Positions 36,234 to 44,942 of a DNA stretch of 64,000 nucleotides are shown one piece after another (position 1 is the first letter of the stretch; every line of letters begins with the position of its first letter). The notes beneath the pieces are model-generated. The model was not told where the DNA came from. It did no database searches and saw nothing but the letters and a program-made list of their open reading frames with translations. Both the position numbers and the translations under genes were made by a program. Source of the DNA: Nocardia sp. BMG111209 (GTDB lineage: Bacteria > Actinomycetota > Actinomycetes > Mycobacteriales > Mycobacteriaceae); the NCBI RefSeq assembly GCF_000381925.1, contig NZ_KB907308.1, positions 62,001 to 126,000 of the forward strand. Reading direction: 5' to 3'.

Positions 36234-36236
36234 GAG

Positions 36237-36974
36237 ATGATCATGACGGCTGCGAGCTCTCCCCCTGCGATCGAGATCGATCACCTGCGGGTCCGGCGGG
36301 GGGGCCACGAGGTGTTGCACGATGTCTCGCTCTCGGTGCCGCAGGGCTCCATCACCGGACTGCTGGGACCGTCGGGGTGCGGGAAGACGACGCTCATCCG
36401 CAGCATCGTCGGGACCCAGCTGATCGCGTCCGGGGATGTGCGGGTACTCGGCCGGCCGGCCGGATCGGCCGGATTGCGCGCGCGGGTGGGATATGTGACG
36501 CAGGCGCCGAGCATCTACGACGATCTCACCGTGACCGACAACGTGTCGTATTTCGCGGCGCTGTACGGGCGGTCCGCGGCCGATGCCTCCGCGGCGATCG
36601 ACTCGGTGGGACTGGGCGACCACGCCGGGCAGCGGGGGAATCAACTCTCGGGCGGGCAGCGGACCCGGGTCTCGCTGGCGTGCGCGCTGGTCGCCGATCC
36701 GGAACTGCTGCTGCTCGACGAGCCGACGGTGGGACTGGATCCGGTACTGCGCGCGGAGCTGTGGAAGCAGTTCCACGCACTCGCCGCGCAGGGCCGGACC
36801 CTGCTGGTGTCCAGCCATGTGATGGACGAGGCCGAACACTGTGATCGGTTGCTGCTCATGCGCGACGGGGATCTGCTCGCACAGCTCACCCCGGACGAAT
36901 TGCGGGCCGAGACCGGTGAAACCAGTTTGGAGAACGCGTTTCTCGCGTTGATCACGATGGGAGAGTCGCGATGA
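36237..36974 (+). CDS. ABC transporter ATP-binding protein (DrrA-type)
   Basis: This 245-residue nucleotide-binding subunit has Walker A GPSGCGKTT at residues 44-52, a Q-loop near YVTQAPSIYDDL, the signature LSGGQRTRVS, and Walker B LLLLDEPTVGLDP followed by the H-loop SSH. The short C-terminal extension (ETSLENAFLALI) is typical of drug/lipid exporters of the ABC-2 group. The ATG at 36237 or 36243 may be the start; neither has a strong ribosome site because the operator occupies that DNA. It overlaps the permease gene by ATGA. Confidence 0.93.
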   Translation: MIMTAASSPPAIEIDHLRVRRGGHEVLHDVSLSVPQGSITGLLGPSGCGKTTLIRSIVGTQLIASGDVRVLGRPAGSAGLRARVGYVTQAPSIYDDLTVTDNVSYFAALYGRSAADASAAIDSVGLGDHAGQRGNQLSGGQRTRVSLACALVADPELLLLDEPTVGLDPVLRAELWKQFHALAAQGRTLLVSSHVMDEAEHCDRLLLMRDGDLLAQLTPDELRAETGETSLENAFLALITMGESR

Positions 36975-37753
36975 CAACCACTTCCGCGTCCCCGGTGGCA
37001 TCGGTGCGCTGCTACCTCGCCACCACGATCCGGATCCTGCGGCAGCTGCGGGGCGATCCGCGCACCGTCGCGATGTTGCTGCTGGTGCCGACCCTGCTGC
37101 TGGCATTGTTGTATTTCGTGTACCAGGACACCGCCTCGCCGCCGGGGATCCCGCGGATGTTCGACCGGGTCGGGATCAGCATGCTCGGGATCCTGCCGTT
37201 CATCGTGATGTTCCTGATCACGGCGATCGCGATGCAGCGCGAGCGGACCTCGGGCACGCTCGAACGGCTGATGACCACGCCGCTGTCCAAACTCGATCTG
37301 CTCGCCGGATACGGCACCGCGTTCTCGGCCGCGGCCGCCGCGCAGGCGGGGCTGGCGTGCCTGGTGTCGTTCTGGTTGTTCGGCATGACGGCGGCCGGCA
37401 GCGTGTGGCTGGTCCTGCTGATCGCGGTCCTCGATGCCGTCCTCGGCGTCGCGCTGGGACTGCTGGCGAGTGCGTTCGCGCGCACCGAATTTCAGGCGGT
37501 GCAGTTCATGCCGGTGATCGTGGGACCGCAGTTCTTCCTGTGCGGGCTGCTGGTGCCGCGCGGTGAATTGCCGCGCTGGTTGCAGATCGTCAGCGATGTG
37601 CTGCCGCTCAGTTATGCGGTCGACGCGTTGCAGCAGGTGTCGCGGCACACGGGCACGACCGCGGACATGTGGCGGGATCTGGGGGTCGTGGCGGCCTTCG
37701 CCGCGGTCGCGCTGGCGCTGGGGGCGGCGACGCTGCGGCGGCGGACCGCGTGA
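36971..37753 (+). CDS. ABC-2 type permease (DrrB-like)
   Basis: This 260-residue protein has about six membrane segments (VAMLLLVPTLLLALLYFVY, GILPFIVMFLITAIAM, and so on) and the conserved ABC-2 segment RERTSGTLERLMTTPLSKLDLLAGY. The VGPQFFLCGLLVPRGELPRWLQ loop near the C terminus is also typical of the family. With the preceding ATPase it forms an exporter of drug, lipid or polyketide-like substrates. Its stop overlaps the TetR start as GTGA. Confidence 0.92.
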   Translation: MTTTSASPVASVRCYLATTIRILRQLRGDPRTVAMLLLVPTLLLALLYFVYQDTASPPGIPRMFDRVGISMLGILPFIVMFLITAIAMQRERTSGTLERLMTTPLSKLDLLAGYGTAFSAAAAAQAGLACLVSFWLFGMTAAGSVWLVLLIAVLDAVLGVALGLLASAFARTEFQAVQFMPVIVGPQFFLCGLLVPRGELPRWLQIVSDVLPLSYAVDALQQVSRHTGTTADMWRDLGVVAAFAAVALALGAATLRRRTA

Positions 37754-38388
37754 GTTCCGGCGGCGGGGCGACGGAATCGGACGACGGCGGCAACGGCCGC
37801 ACCGGCCGGCGTCCCGGGCACTCGGGCACCCGGGACGCGATCCTCGCCGCCGCGCGGACCCGATTCGCCGAGGTCGGATTCGACAAGGCCTCGATCCGGT
37901 CCATCGCCACCGCCGCGGGTGTGGATCCCGCTCTCGTGCACCACTATTTCGGCACGAAGCAGGAATTGCTCACCGCCGCAATGGATATCCCGATCGATCC
38001 GGAGGTGGTGCTCGGCCGGATCCGAGCGGTGCCGCTGGATCGGCTGGGCGAGACCATCGTCCGGGCCGTCGTGGGCCTGTGGGACTCCCCCGCCGGCGTG
38101 CAGGCGGTGGTCGCGATCCGCAGCCTCATCGGCGGCGGGGAGGTCTCGCTCGCGCGGGCCTTCCTGCTCGAGGTGGTCCTGAAAGAGGTTCGGACCCGGG
38201 TGGATTCGCCGCCGGGCAGCGGGACCACCCGCGCCTCGCTGGCGGTGTCGCAGATGGTCGGCGTCCTGGTCGCGCGCAAGATCATCGGTGTCGAGCCGCT
38301 GGCCTCGATGCCGGTCGAGGAGCTGGTCCGGCTGGTCGGGCCCACGCTGCAGCGCTATCTCACCGGCGATCTCGACCTGCCCGGGTGA
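37750..38388 (+). CDS. TetR family regulator of the ABC exporter operon
   Basis: This 212-residue protein starts with a glycine-rich, disordered-looking tail of about 25 residues, followed by a TetR helix-turn-helix (TRDAILAAARTRFAEVGFDK, VDPALVHHYFGTKQELL). The ligand domain (VVGLWDSPAGVQAVVAIRSLIGG) belongs to a group common near DrrAB-like exporters. Its GTG start overlaps the permease stop codon, so its level is tied to the exporter. The double operator upstream of the operon supports negative autoregulation. Confidence 0.92.
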   Translation: MSSGGGATESDDGGNGRTGRRPGHSGTRDAILAAARTRFAEVGFDKASIRSIATAAGVDPALVHHYFGTKQELLTAAMDIPIDPEVVLGRIRAVPLDRLGETIVRAVVGLWDSPAGVQAVVAIRSLIGGGEVSLARAFLLEVVLKEVRTRVDSPPGSGTTRASLAVSQMVGVLVARKIIGVEPLASMPVEELVRLVGPTLQRYLTGDLDLPG

Positions 38389-38421
38389 CGATGTCGGTGC
38401 CTGCGGCTAGGGTCGGCGACC

Positions 38422-38919
38422 ATGACGACAGACACCACATCCGCGCCGGACGAGACGATGGCGGCCATCGGCGAGGCCGTCACCGCCGGCCACCGGGGCG
38501 ACCCGGCGCGTGCCCACGCGGATCTCACCGCGCTCTGGGAACGCGTCGGGGTCACCGGTGATCCGTTGCACCGCTGCACGATCGGGCACTATCTCGCCGA
38601 TCTGTGCGACGATCCGGCGGAGGCCCTGGTGTGGGACATCCGCGCGCTGGACGCGGCCGACGCGCTCACCGACGAACGCGCGCAGCAGCACGACGCGGGG
38701 CTGAGCGTCGCCGGATTCTATCCGTCGCTGCACCTCAACCTCGCCGACAACTTCCGGCGCCTGGGCTCGTTCCCCGCCGCGCGGCGGCACCTGGACGCCG
38801 CGCGGGACCGGGTCGGCATCCTCGCCGACGACGGCTACGGCAGCACGGTCCGGCTGGGCATCGAACATCTGGAAGAGGCACTCGCGGCCGGGTCCACCGA
38901 GCGGTTGCCCAGCCACTGA
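38422..38919 (+). CDS. hypothetical protein with TPR-like helices
   Basis: This 165-residue protein is all-helical by composition. The helix pairs (HRGDPARAHADLTALWERV, LHLNLADNFRRLGSFPAARRHLDAARDRV) look like tetratricopeptide units. Similar stand-alone proteins occur widely in Nocardia and Mycobacterium with no assigned role. It is 33 bp downstream of the TetR gene and could be the last gene of that operon or a separate unit. Confidence 0.7.
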   Translation: MTTDTTSAPDETMAAIGEAVTAGHRGDPARAHADLTALWERVGVTGDPLHRCTIGHYLADLCDDPAEALVWDIRALDAADALTDERAQQHDAGLSVAGFYPSLHLNLADNFRRLGSFPAARRHLDAARDRVGILADDGYGSTVRLGIEHLEEALAAGSTERLPSH

Positions 38920-39000
38920 CCCGATGGCTGTCGCGCCGCCGCGGCCCGCCGCCTCGGGCCGCCAGGCGCAGGCCACCGGCGCCGCCGGAGTACGGCGTCT

Positions 39001-39222
39001 TCAGCCCTGGGCGGTGAACGCCTCGTGCTCGGCCTCGGACACCTCGCGCGCCTCATCGATCAGCAGCACGGGAATGCCGTCGTCGATCGGGTAGGCGCGG
39101 CGCAGCCGCGGGTTGTAGAGCACACTGTCGCCGCCCTCGGTCCGGACCAGCGACAGCGGGCCCTTGTCCTGCGGGCAGGCCAGCAGACTCAACAGGGTGG
39201 GATCCAAGGTGTGTTCCGGCAT
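39001..39222 (-). CDS. Trm112 family protein
   Basis: This 73-residue protein matches the small Trm112/UPF0434 proteins: LDPTLLSLLACPQDKGPLSL near the N terminus and the LRRAYPIDDGIPVLLIDEA core. Only the first CPxC-type Cys is kept (CPQDKG), as in many bacterial members that do not bind zinc. These proteins are partners or activators of methyltransferases. The ATG at 39222 gives the normal length; a TTG three codons upstream is possible. It is 11 bp from the GtrA-like gene. Confidence 0.85.
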   Translation of the reverse strand: MPEHTLDPTLLSLLACPQDKGPLSLVRTEGGDSVLYNPRLRRAYPIDDGIPVLLIDEAREVSEAEHEAFTAQG

Positions 39223-39232
39223 GACCGACAAC

Positions 39233-40198
39233 CTACCGGTCCCCCTCGGCGGCAGGTTCCGGTGCCCGCCGGAACGAGAAGTACCGGTGACCGAAATAGC
39301 TGGCGACCGCGACCAGACCCATCACCACCACCGTGGCTGGGGTCGCCGGCAGGTCGAAGGTCCCGACCGCCAGCTGGACACCGACCGTATTCAGCAGCAG
39401 CCCACCGGAATTCACCACGATGAAGCGGCCGAAGTCGCGCCACAGATGACCCCGCACCCGGAACACCAGCGTCCGGTGCGCCACGAACGCGGCCAGGATG
39501 CTGAGACAGTAGGCCAGCACCACCGAAACCGCGGGCGGCCAATCGGATCCGAGCACCTTCAGCCAGAACACCGTCAGCGCCATGCCGAGCAACGTGTTGC
39601 CCGCCCCCACGGCCGCGAACGCGATCTCCTGCCGCCGCAACAACCGCAGCAACAGCCCCGGCGCCTGCTCCTCGCCACCTGCCTCGGCTGCTGTCGCCCC
39701 CGGCACGGCAGTCGTATCCCCGCACGAAGGTTCGATCAGTTCGCCGGCGCTGTCCGGCGACGGCCCATCCGCCCCGACGCCACCACCCGGTACGGGCGCG
39801 AGCAACTCGGCACCCCCACCCGAGCCCGGCGCGAGGTACTCCACCGCCCGCCCGGCACCTCCGCTCTGGGCGAGCCCGAATGGCTCCGCACCTCGATCCG
39901 TTGCCGGCGCGAGCTGCTCCACCGCCTGCCCGGCACCTCCGGCGGAGGCCGGCCCGAACGCCCCGGCACTTGCACCCGGGGTGAGCGCCGGCGGCTCCGC
40001 TGCCTGCTCGGCACCTTCGGCCTGTGGTCGGACAACAGAGCGGCTGCCGACTTCGTCCGGCATCAAGTGGTTACCCGATCCGGCTGTCAGCGGTCCGGCT
40101 GCGACGCTGCCGGTGTCCGGCTCGGACGTGCCGGTCCCCCGCCGCGCGGGAACGGCGGCGGCGCCCGGATCCGGCGGGCAGTCCGGCAGGGTGGTCAC
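39233..40198 (-). CDS. GtrA-like flippase with long low-complexity N terminus
   Basis: The C-terminal half (about residues 185-310) of this 321-residue protein is a GtrA domain with four membrane helices (AVGAGNTLLGMALTVFWLKVL, VSVVLAYCLSILAAFVAHRTLVF, FIVVNSGGLLLNTVGVQLAV, VVMGLVAVASYFGHRYFSF). GtrA proteins flip polyprenyl-phosphate sugars. The first 180 residues are an Ala/Gly/Pro-rich, acidic stretch with imperfect repeats of about 18-25 residues (GGAGQAVEQLAP, GGAGRAVEYLAP), unusual for the family. Its GTG start overlaps the stop of the YfhO-like gene, so the pair is coupled. Confidence 0.85.
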   Translation of the reverse strand: MTTLPDCPPDPGAAAVPARRGTGTSEPDTGSVAAGPLTAGSGNHLMPDEVGSRSVVRPQAEGAEQAAEPPALTPGASAGAFGPASAGGAGQAVEQLAPATDRGAEPFGLAQSGGAGRAVEYLAPGSGGGAELLAPVPGGGVGADGPSPDSAGELIEPSCGDTTAVPGATAAEAGGEEQAPGLLLRLLRRQEIAFAAVGAGNTLLGMALTVFWLKVLGSDWPPAVSVVLAYCLSILAAFVAHRTLVFRVRGHLWRDFGRFIVVNSGGLLLNTVGVQLAVGTFDLPATPATVVVMGLVAVASYFGHRYFSFRRAPEPAAEGDR

Positions 40199-42492
40199 GA
40201 AACCACTTCCGCCGGTTCGCGTTCCGCGACGGCCTCCGGATCGTCGCCGTCGCGGCGGCGGGTCCGGAGATAGGCCCATTGCAGGACACCCAGTCCGGCC
40301 AGGCCGACGACCGCGGTGCCGATGCAGATCTTCCAGCCCGGCGGCCGCCACGACACCTCCAGGTCGGCGTTCGAGGTGCCCGCCGGAATGTCCACCGCCA
40401 GAATCGATTTCGACACCGTGGTGATCGGCAGCGCATGCCCGTTCAGGGTCGCGCGGTAGCCGGGCCAGCCGAGCCGGGCGAACACCACGCGGCCGCCCTC
40501 GGCCGAGGACACCCGCACGCGGCTGGTGGTGTCGGACTCCGACAGCGAGGTGGCGGTGACGTCGTGAGCGTCGGCGACGCGGCCGTTCACCGTGGAGATC
40601 AGCCCGTCCTCGCGCTCGAGCACCCAGATGTAGCGGTCGTGGCCCGGATAGTCGGCCCACTTCCAGCCGTCCGGCGCCGGCTGCTCGCCGACGTCGGGGA
40701 ACATCGCCTTCTGCAACACCACCCGGTCCAGCTTCAGCAGATCGACCAGGGTGCGGCCGGTGGTCGGCTCGGGGGTGAACAGGCGGCGGTAGGCGTCGGG
40801 GCAGACGCTGGCGTCCCAGCGCATGCACAGCATGTCGCCGAACCAGTAGTGCCCGTTGGGGGTGTAGCCGTTGACATAGCTCAGCTCGAGGTCGCGGGCG
40901 TAGTTGCCGAACACCAGCGAGCCGTACGCGCCCTCGATCGACTTGTCGTTCGGCTGCAACAGCCCGCGGTCACCGAGCTGGATGGTGGTGCCGGTGAAGT
41001 GCGGGAACGCCGCCTTGGCGTCGGAGCGATAGGCGGGCAGATTCCACGACATCGGCGTCGGCTGCACGCTCCACACCTGCGCGTACGCGATCGGGAACAT
41101 CGCGACGATGGTCAGCGCCGCCGCCGCGGCGGTACCGCGGGTGCGGCCCAGCCACACCGCCGCCGCGCCGAGCGCCGCCACCACGACCGCCGACAGCAGA
41201 TGCCACGCCACATCGTGCGGGTCGGCGCTGAAGGTGCGCACCCACAGCGCCAGGATCAGCACCGCGGCCGCGATGCACCGGTTGCGCCAACCGCGCACCG
41301 TGCCGAACCGGCCGACCAGCACGCAGACCAGGATCAGCAGGCCCAGCGCCACCATCGGCAGCACGCGCGCGGGCCAGCGCAGCGGCCCGACCGTGCCCGG
41401 ACCGGCCGCCCACATCAGGAACATGATCGCGAACAGCGCGGCGGCCGTGAATTCCTGCCAGGCGTCGCGCGCCTTCCGCCAGTCCACGAACGCCAGCACC
41501 GGGATCAGGAACCAGGCGATGTAGGTCATCGGCAGCGGTTGAATATAGCCCCACCAGGAGGTGAACGCCGGAAGTGTGGACGGCAAACTGGCATTCAGCG
41601 ATTCCGACCACGGCACGGTCAGGAACATGTCGTTGTTGATCTGGGAGTTGCCGCGCCAGCTGACCTTCGCCGACAACATGCTCGGCAGATAGGTCATCAG
41701 CCCGGCCAGGCCCGCGCACAACGCCACCGCGGTCAGCCGCGCCACCGGTTCCCATTTGCGCCGATACACCAGTTCGCCGACCGCCACCGCGATCAGCATC
41801 AGCGCGGATTCGACTGCGGGGAAGACGTATTCGACCGAAATCGCCAGGTACAGGAAGACGAACACCGGGATCGGGCCCGATTTGCCGCGGGAATAGCGGA
41901 CCGCCGAGGCCCAGGCGTTGATCATCCACGCCGTGCCGGTCAGCGAGGTGACCCAGCTGGCCTCGTCGAAGAACAGGAACCAGCCGGTGAGCGGGAAGGC
42001 GATACCCGCCACGGCCGCCCAGGGGGCGCGCGACCGGTAGGCCAGGCAGACCCGGTACACGCCGAGCGCCGCGATGATCGAGAAGATCAGCTTGACGACG
42101 GTGTCCAGCAGGGCCAGGTTGTTCACCGACGGCGCGATCAGATCGATCAGCAGCTGCGGCGGGTTGAACAGGCCCGCCTCCTCCTGGCTGTAGTTGCCGG
42201 TCATCCACTGCTCGGGGACGAGGATCGGCAGATGCCCGGACCGCAGCGCGCGGCCGAACATGATCCACAGCGGGGTGTACTGGGATTCGCTGTCGTCGGT
42301 GTAGAAGTGCCGCGGATTGGCGAGCAGGACAGCGGCATATCCGGCGACGACACCGAAGACGGTGATCATCGCCCACCGGAACGCCTCGCTGCGCCGGGGG
42401 CCGCCACGACCGCGCGGCTGCTCCTCGACGGGCACGTCCGATGCGATCGGGGACGGCTCGGCGAGGGCCGTCGACAGGGCACTATCCACCAC
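40195..42492 (-). CDS. YfhO-type GT-C membrane glycosyltransferase
   Basis: This 765-residue protein has about a dozen membrane segments followed by a large exterior domain and a final helix. The first loop contains FYTDDSESQYTPLW, with acidic residues where GT-C enzymes keep their metal/sugar-phosphate site, and GNYSQEEAGLFNPPQ. This layout matches YfhO-like proteins, thought to transfer sugars from polyprenyl-phosphate donors on the outer face of the membrane. The exterior domain includes a beta-rich C-terminal module (RVVFARLGWPGYRATLNG). A GTG at 42492 is taken as start. It is co-directional and coupled with the GtrA gene. Confidence 0.82.
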   Translation of the reverse strand: MVDSALSTALAEPSPIASDVPVEEQPRGRGGPRRSEAFRWAMITVFGVVAGYAAVLLANPRHFYTDDSESQYTPLWIMFGRALRSGHLPILVPEQWMTGNYSQEEAGLFNPPQLLIDLIAPSVNNLALLDTVVKLIFSIIAALGVYRVCLAYRSRAPWAAVAGIAFPLTGWFLFFDEASWVTSLTGTAWMINAWASAVRYSRGKSGPIPVFVFLYLAISVEYVFPAVESALMLIAVAVGELVYRRKWEPVARLTAVALCAGLAGLMTYLPSMLSAKVSWRGNSQINNDMFLTVPWSESLNASLPSTLPAFTSWWGYIQPLPMTYIAWFLIPVLAFVDWRKARDAWQEFTAAALFAIMFLMWAAGPGTVGPLRWPARVLPMVALGLLILVCVLVGRFGTVRGWRNRCIAAAVLILALWVRTFSADPHDVAWHLLSAVVVAALGAAAVWLGRTRGTAAAAALTIVAMFPIAYAQVWSVQPTPMSWNLPAYRSDAKAAFPHFTGTTIQLGDRGLLQPNDKSIEGAYGSLVFGNYARDLELSYVNGYTPNGHYWFGDMLCMRWDASVCPDAYRRLFTPEPTTGRTLVDLLKLDRVVLQKAMFPDVGEQPAPDGWKWADYPGHDRYIWVLEREDGLISTVNGRVADAHDVTATSLSESDTTSRVRVSSAEGGRVVFARLGWPGYRATLNGHALPITTVSKSILAVDIPAGTSNADLEVSWRPPGWKICIGTAVVGLAGLGVLQWAYLRTRRRDGDDPEAVAEREPAEVVS

Positions 42493-42664
42493 GATTGTCA
42501 GACCCTACAGGGCCGCGCCGGGCTCGGCAGCCGCCGTGGTCCGACCGGGGTGTGTGGGGCCGCCCGGCCACCTGTGACCGTGTTAGAGTTCACCCCACAT
42601 TCGGGCCCTGCCATACCATGCGAGGGGTTCCGGCGCGCACCGTCATCGAAAGTCGAACCAGCTG

Positions 42665-43771
42665 ATGCCGATACCCTCCGCACGTTCGCACCACCGCATC
42701 CCGGTCGTCCACGCCCGGAGCAACGGTCACCAGGGCCGCGCCCACGGCGTCTCCGTGGTCGTGCCGGTCTATCGCGGCGAGGAGACGATCGCCGATCTGG
42801 TCGCCGAACTCCACGAACTCGCGCGGCCGACCACCACCCCCTGCGGCGCCACCTTCGTGGTCGAGGAGATCGTGCTGGTGCACGACCACGGTCCCGACCG
42901 TTCCGATGTCGTGCTGGAGCGGCTGGACCGCGAGTACGACCAGGTGCGCGTGGTCTGGCTGAGCCGCAACTTCGGCCAGGACGCCGCGACCATCGCCGGC
43001 ATGTCCGCGGCCCGCGGCGAGTGGATCGTCACCATGGACGAGGACGGCCAGCACGATCCGGCGTTCATCGGGACCTTCATCGATACCGCGCTGGCCCAGC
43101 GGGCCGATCTGGTCTACTCCAAGCCGAGCAACACCCGGCCGCACGGTTTCCTGCGCAACCTCACCTCCCGTGGCGCGAAGCTGGTGCTGGCGACGCTGTT
43201 CGCCTTCCCGGATTCCACCCGGTTCGAGAGCTACCGGCTGATCCGCGGCGATATCGGCCGGCAGCTGGCCGGGGTGGCCTCCAACGGGGTGTATCTCGAC
43301 GTCGCGCTGACCTGGGTGGTCGGCGAGGCCGCGCAGGCGCCGGTGGTGCTGCGGGCCGAGGGTCGCGAGGAGTCCGGCTACAACTATCGCCGGCTGTTCT
43401 CGCTGTTCTGGAAGATGGTGCTGTGCAGCGGCACTCGCGGCCTGCGGCTGGTGAGCATGCTCGGCGTGACGCTGGCCCTGGCCGGGCTGGTCTTCGCGGC
43501 GGTGATCACCTGGCAGAAGATCTTCGGCGAGGGCAGCAACCCCGAGGGCTGGGCCTCGACGATCGTCGTCCTGCTGCTCGTATCGGGGGCGATCCTTTTC
43601 TCACTGGGCCTGATCGCCGAGTACCTCGGGGTGGCGCTGCACGTCCTGGTGGGCAAACCGCTGTATCTGACGGTAGATTCGCCGACACCGCGGCCGGACG
43701 CGCTCCCGCTGGAGCTGCCCGAGCCGGAATTGATCACGACGAGCGCAGGGAGCGACCCGGGTGAGCACTGA
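42665..43771 (+). CDS. family 2 glycosyltransferase (polyprenyl-phosphate sugar synthase)
   Basis: This 368-residue protein has a GT-A domain opening with GVSVVVPVYRGEETIADLV and the DEDGQHDP variant of the catalytic DxD site near residue 121, followed by two C-terminal membrane helices (SMLGVTLALAGLVFAAVITW; TIVVLLLVSGAILFSLGLIAEY). This is the ArnC/GtrB/DPM1-like arrangement that moves a sugar from NDP to polyprenyl phosphate. It diverges from the GT-C/GtrA pair and overlaps the aminotransferase gene by 11 bp. It has no strong ribosome site at ATG 42665. Confidence 0.9.
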   Translation: MPIPSARSHHRIPVVHARSNGHQGRAHGVSVVVPVYRGEETIADLVAELHELARPTTTPCGATFVVEEIVLVHDHGPDRSDVVLERLDREYDQVRVVWLSRNFGQDAATIAGMSAARGEWIVTMDEDGQHDPAFIGTFIDTALAQRADLVYSKPSNTRPHGFLRNLTSRGAKLVLATLFAFPDSTRFESYRLIRGDIGRQLAGVASNGVYLDVALTWVVGEAAQAPVVLRAEGREESGYNYRRLFSLFWKMVLCSGTRGLRLVSMLGVTLALAGLVFAAVITWQKIFGEGSNPEGWASTIVVLLLVSGAILFSLGLIAEYLGVALHVLVGKPLYLTVDSPTPRPDALPLELPEPELITTSAGSDPGEH

Positions 43772-44897
43772 CCGCATCATCTTCTCGCGGCCCCGCCGGG
43801 CCGCCGGTGAGCTGGCCAATCTGGAAGCGGTGCTGTCCTCGGATCACAGTCACGGCGACGGCCCGTTCACCGCGGCCGCCACCGAGAAGCTGCGGCGGAT
43901 CACCACCGCGCCGCACGTCCTGCTGACCACCTCGTGCACGCACGCGCTGGAGATGGCCGGACTGCTGCTGGAGCTGGGTCCGGACGACGAGGTGATCGTG
44001 CCGAGCTTCGGCTTCACCTCCACCGCCACCGCGATGGCGCTGCGCGGGGCCACCGTGGTGTTCGCCGATATCGACGACCGCGGCAACATCGACGCGGATT
44101 CGGTCGCCGCCGCGATCACCGAGCGCACCAAGGCGATCATGGTGATCCACTACGGCGGGGTGGCGGCCGAGATGGACCGGCTGCTGGCGCTGGCCGAATC
44201 GCGCGGTATCGCGATCGTCGAGGACAACGCGCACGGGCTGGGCGGCAGCTGGCGGGGTCGCCCGCTGGGCACCATCGGCGCGGTCGGCGCGCTGAGCTTC
44301 CACGACACCAAGAACGTGCACTGCGGTGAGGGCGGCGCGCTGCTGCTCACCGACGACATCCTGATGGCGCGCGCGGAGATCATGCGGGAGAAGGGCACCG
44401 ACCGGGCCCGCTTCCTGCGCGGCGCGGTGGACAAGTACTCCTGGCAGGACATCGGATCCAGTTATCTGCCCAGTGAACTCAACGCCGCGGTGCTCGACGC
44501 GCAGCTCGCCGAATTCGAGGCGATCCAGGCGGGCCGCTTCCGGGTCTGGAACTCGTACGCCGCGGCCCTGCCGGACTGGGCCGCCCGCAACGACGTCCGC
44601 CTGATGCAGGTACCGGCCGACCGCGAGCACACCGCGCACCTGTACTACCTGCGCACCCCCACCGAGCAGCGCCGCGACGACCTGATCGATCATCTTCGGG
44701 GACAAGGCATTTCGGCGCCGTTCCACTACGTGCCGCTGGACTCGAGCCCGGCGGGCCTGAAGCTGGGCCGCACCCCGACCCCGTGCGTGCGCACCGCAGA
44801 GTTCTCGGGCACCCTGATCCGGCTGCCGCTGTGGCCGGACCTCACCGACGCGCAGGTCGCCCGGGTCGTCGACGCGGTCACCGACTTCATGGTCTGA
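43761..44897 (+). CDS. DegT/DnrJ/EryC1 (WecE-like) sugar aminotransferase
   Basis: This 378-residue PLP enzyme has the catalytic Lys in the conserved SFHDTKNVHCGEGGALL segment, with IVEDNAHGLGG (PLP-binding Asp) upstream. The HDTKN form is characteristic of WecE/RffA, which makes dTDP-4-amino-4,6-dideoxygalactose. The GTG start overlaps the stop of the glycosyltransferase gene. It should supply a 4-amino-4,6-dideoxy sugar to that enzyme, since the four neighbouring genes then form a pathway from sugar nucleotide to exported glycan. Confidence 0.9.
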   Translation: MSTDRIIFSRPRRAAGELANLEAVLSSDHSHGDGPFTAAATEKLRRITTAPHVLLTTSCTHALEMAGLLLELGPDDEVIVPSFGFTSTATAMALRGATVVFADIDDRGNIDADSVAAAITERTKAIMVIHYGGVAAEMDRLLALAESRGIAIVEDNAHGLGGSWRGRPLGTIGAVGALSFHDTKNVHCGEGGALLLTDDILMARAEIMREKGTDRARFLRGAVDKYSWQDIGSSYLPSELNAAVLDAQLAEFEAIQAGRFRVWNSYAAALPDWAARNDVRLMQVPADREHTAHLYYLRTPTEQRRDDLIDHLRGQGISAPFHYVPLDSSPAGLKLGRTPTPCVRTAEFSGTLIRLPLWPDLTDAQVARVVDAVTDFMV

Positions 44898-44942
44898 GCG
44901 CCGGCCCACGCCTCGGGCGAAGACGGCAGCTCGGCGCCTCAG
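44894..44942. terminator. possible bidirectional terminator
   Basis: CTGAGCGCCG (44894-44903) is complementary, with one bulged base, to CGGCGCCTCAG (44932-44942). The two arms contain the stop codons of the convergent aminotransferase and ligase genes. It may end transcription in both directions. Confidence 0.35.

Noticed and set aside
38920-39000. GC-rich gap between the TPR-like and Trm112 genes as a terminator
   Set aside because: Many short complementary GC stretches are present but no single clean stem stands out.
40024-43764. Very long frame (over 1,200 codons) on the plus strand across the GtrA/YfhO and glycosyltransferase genes
   Set aside because: It runs antisense to the well-supported GtrA and YfhO genes and out of frame with the glycosyltransferase; the product is Arg/Gln/His-rich with no domains. 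It is a high-GC shadow.
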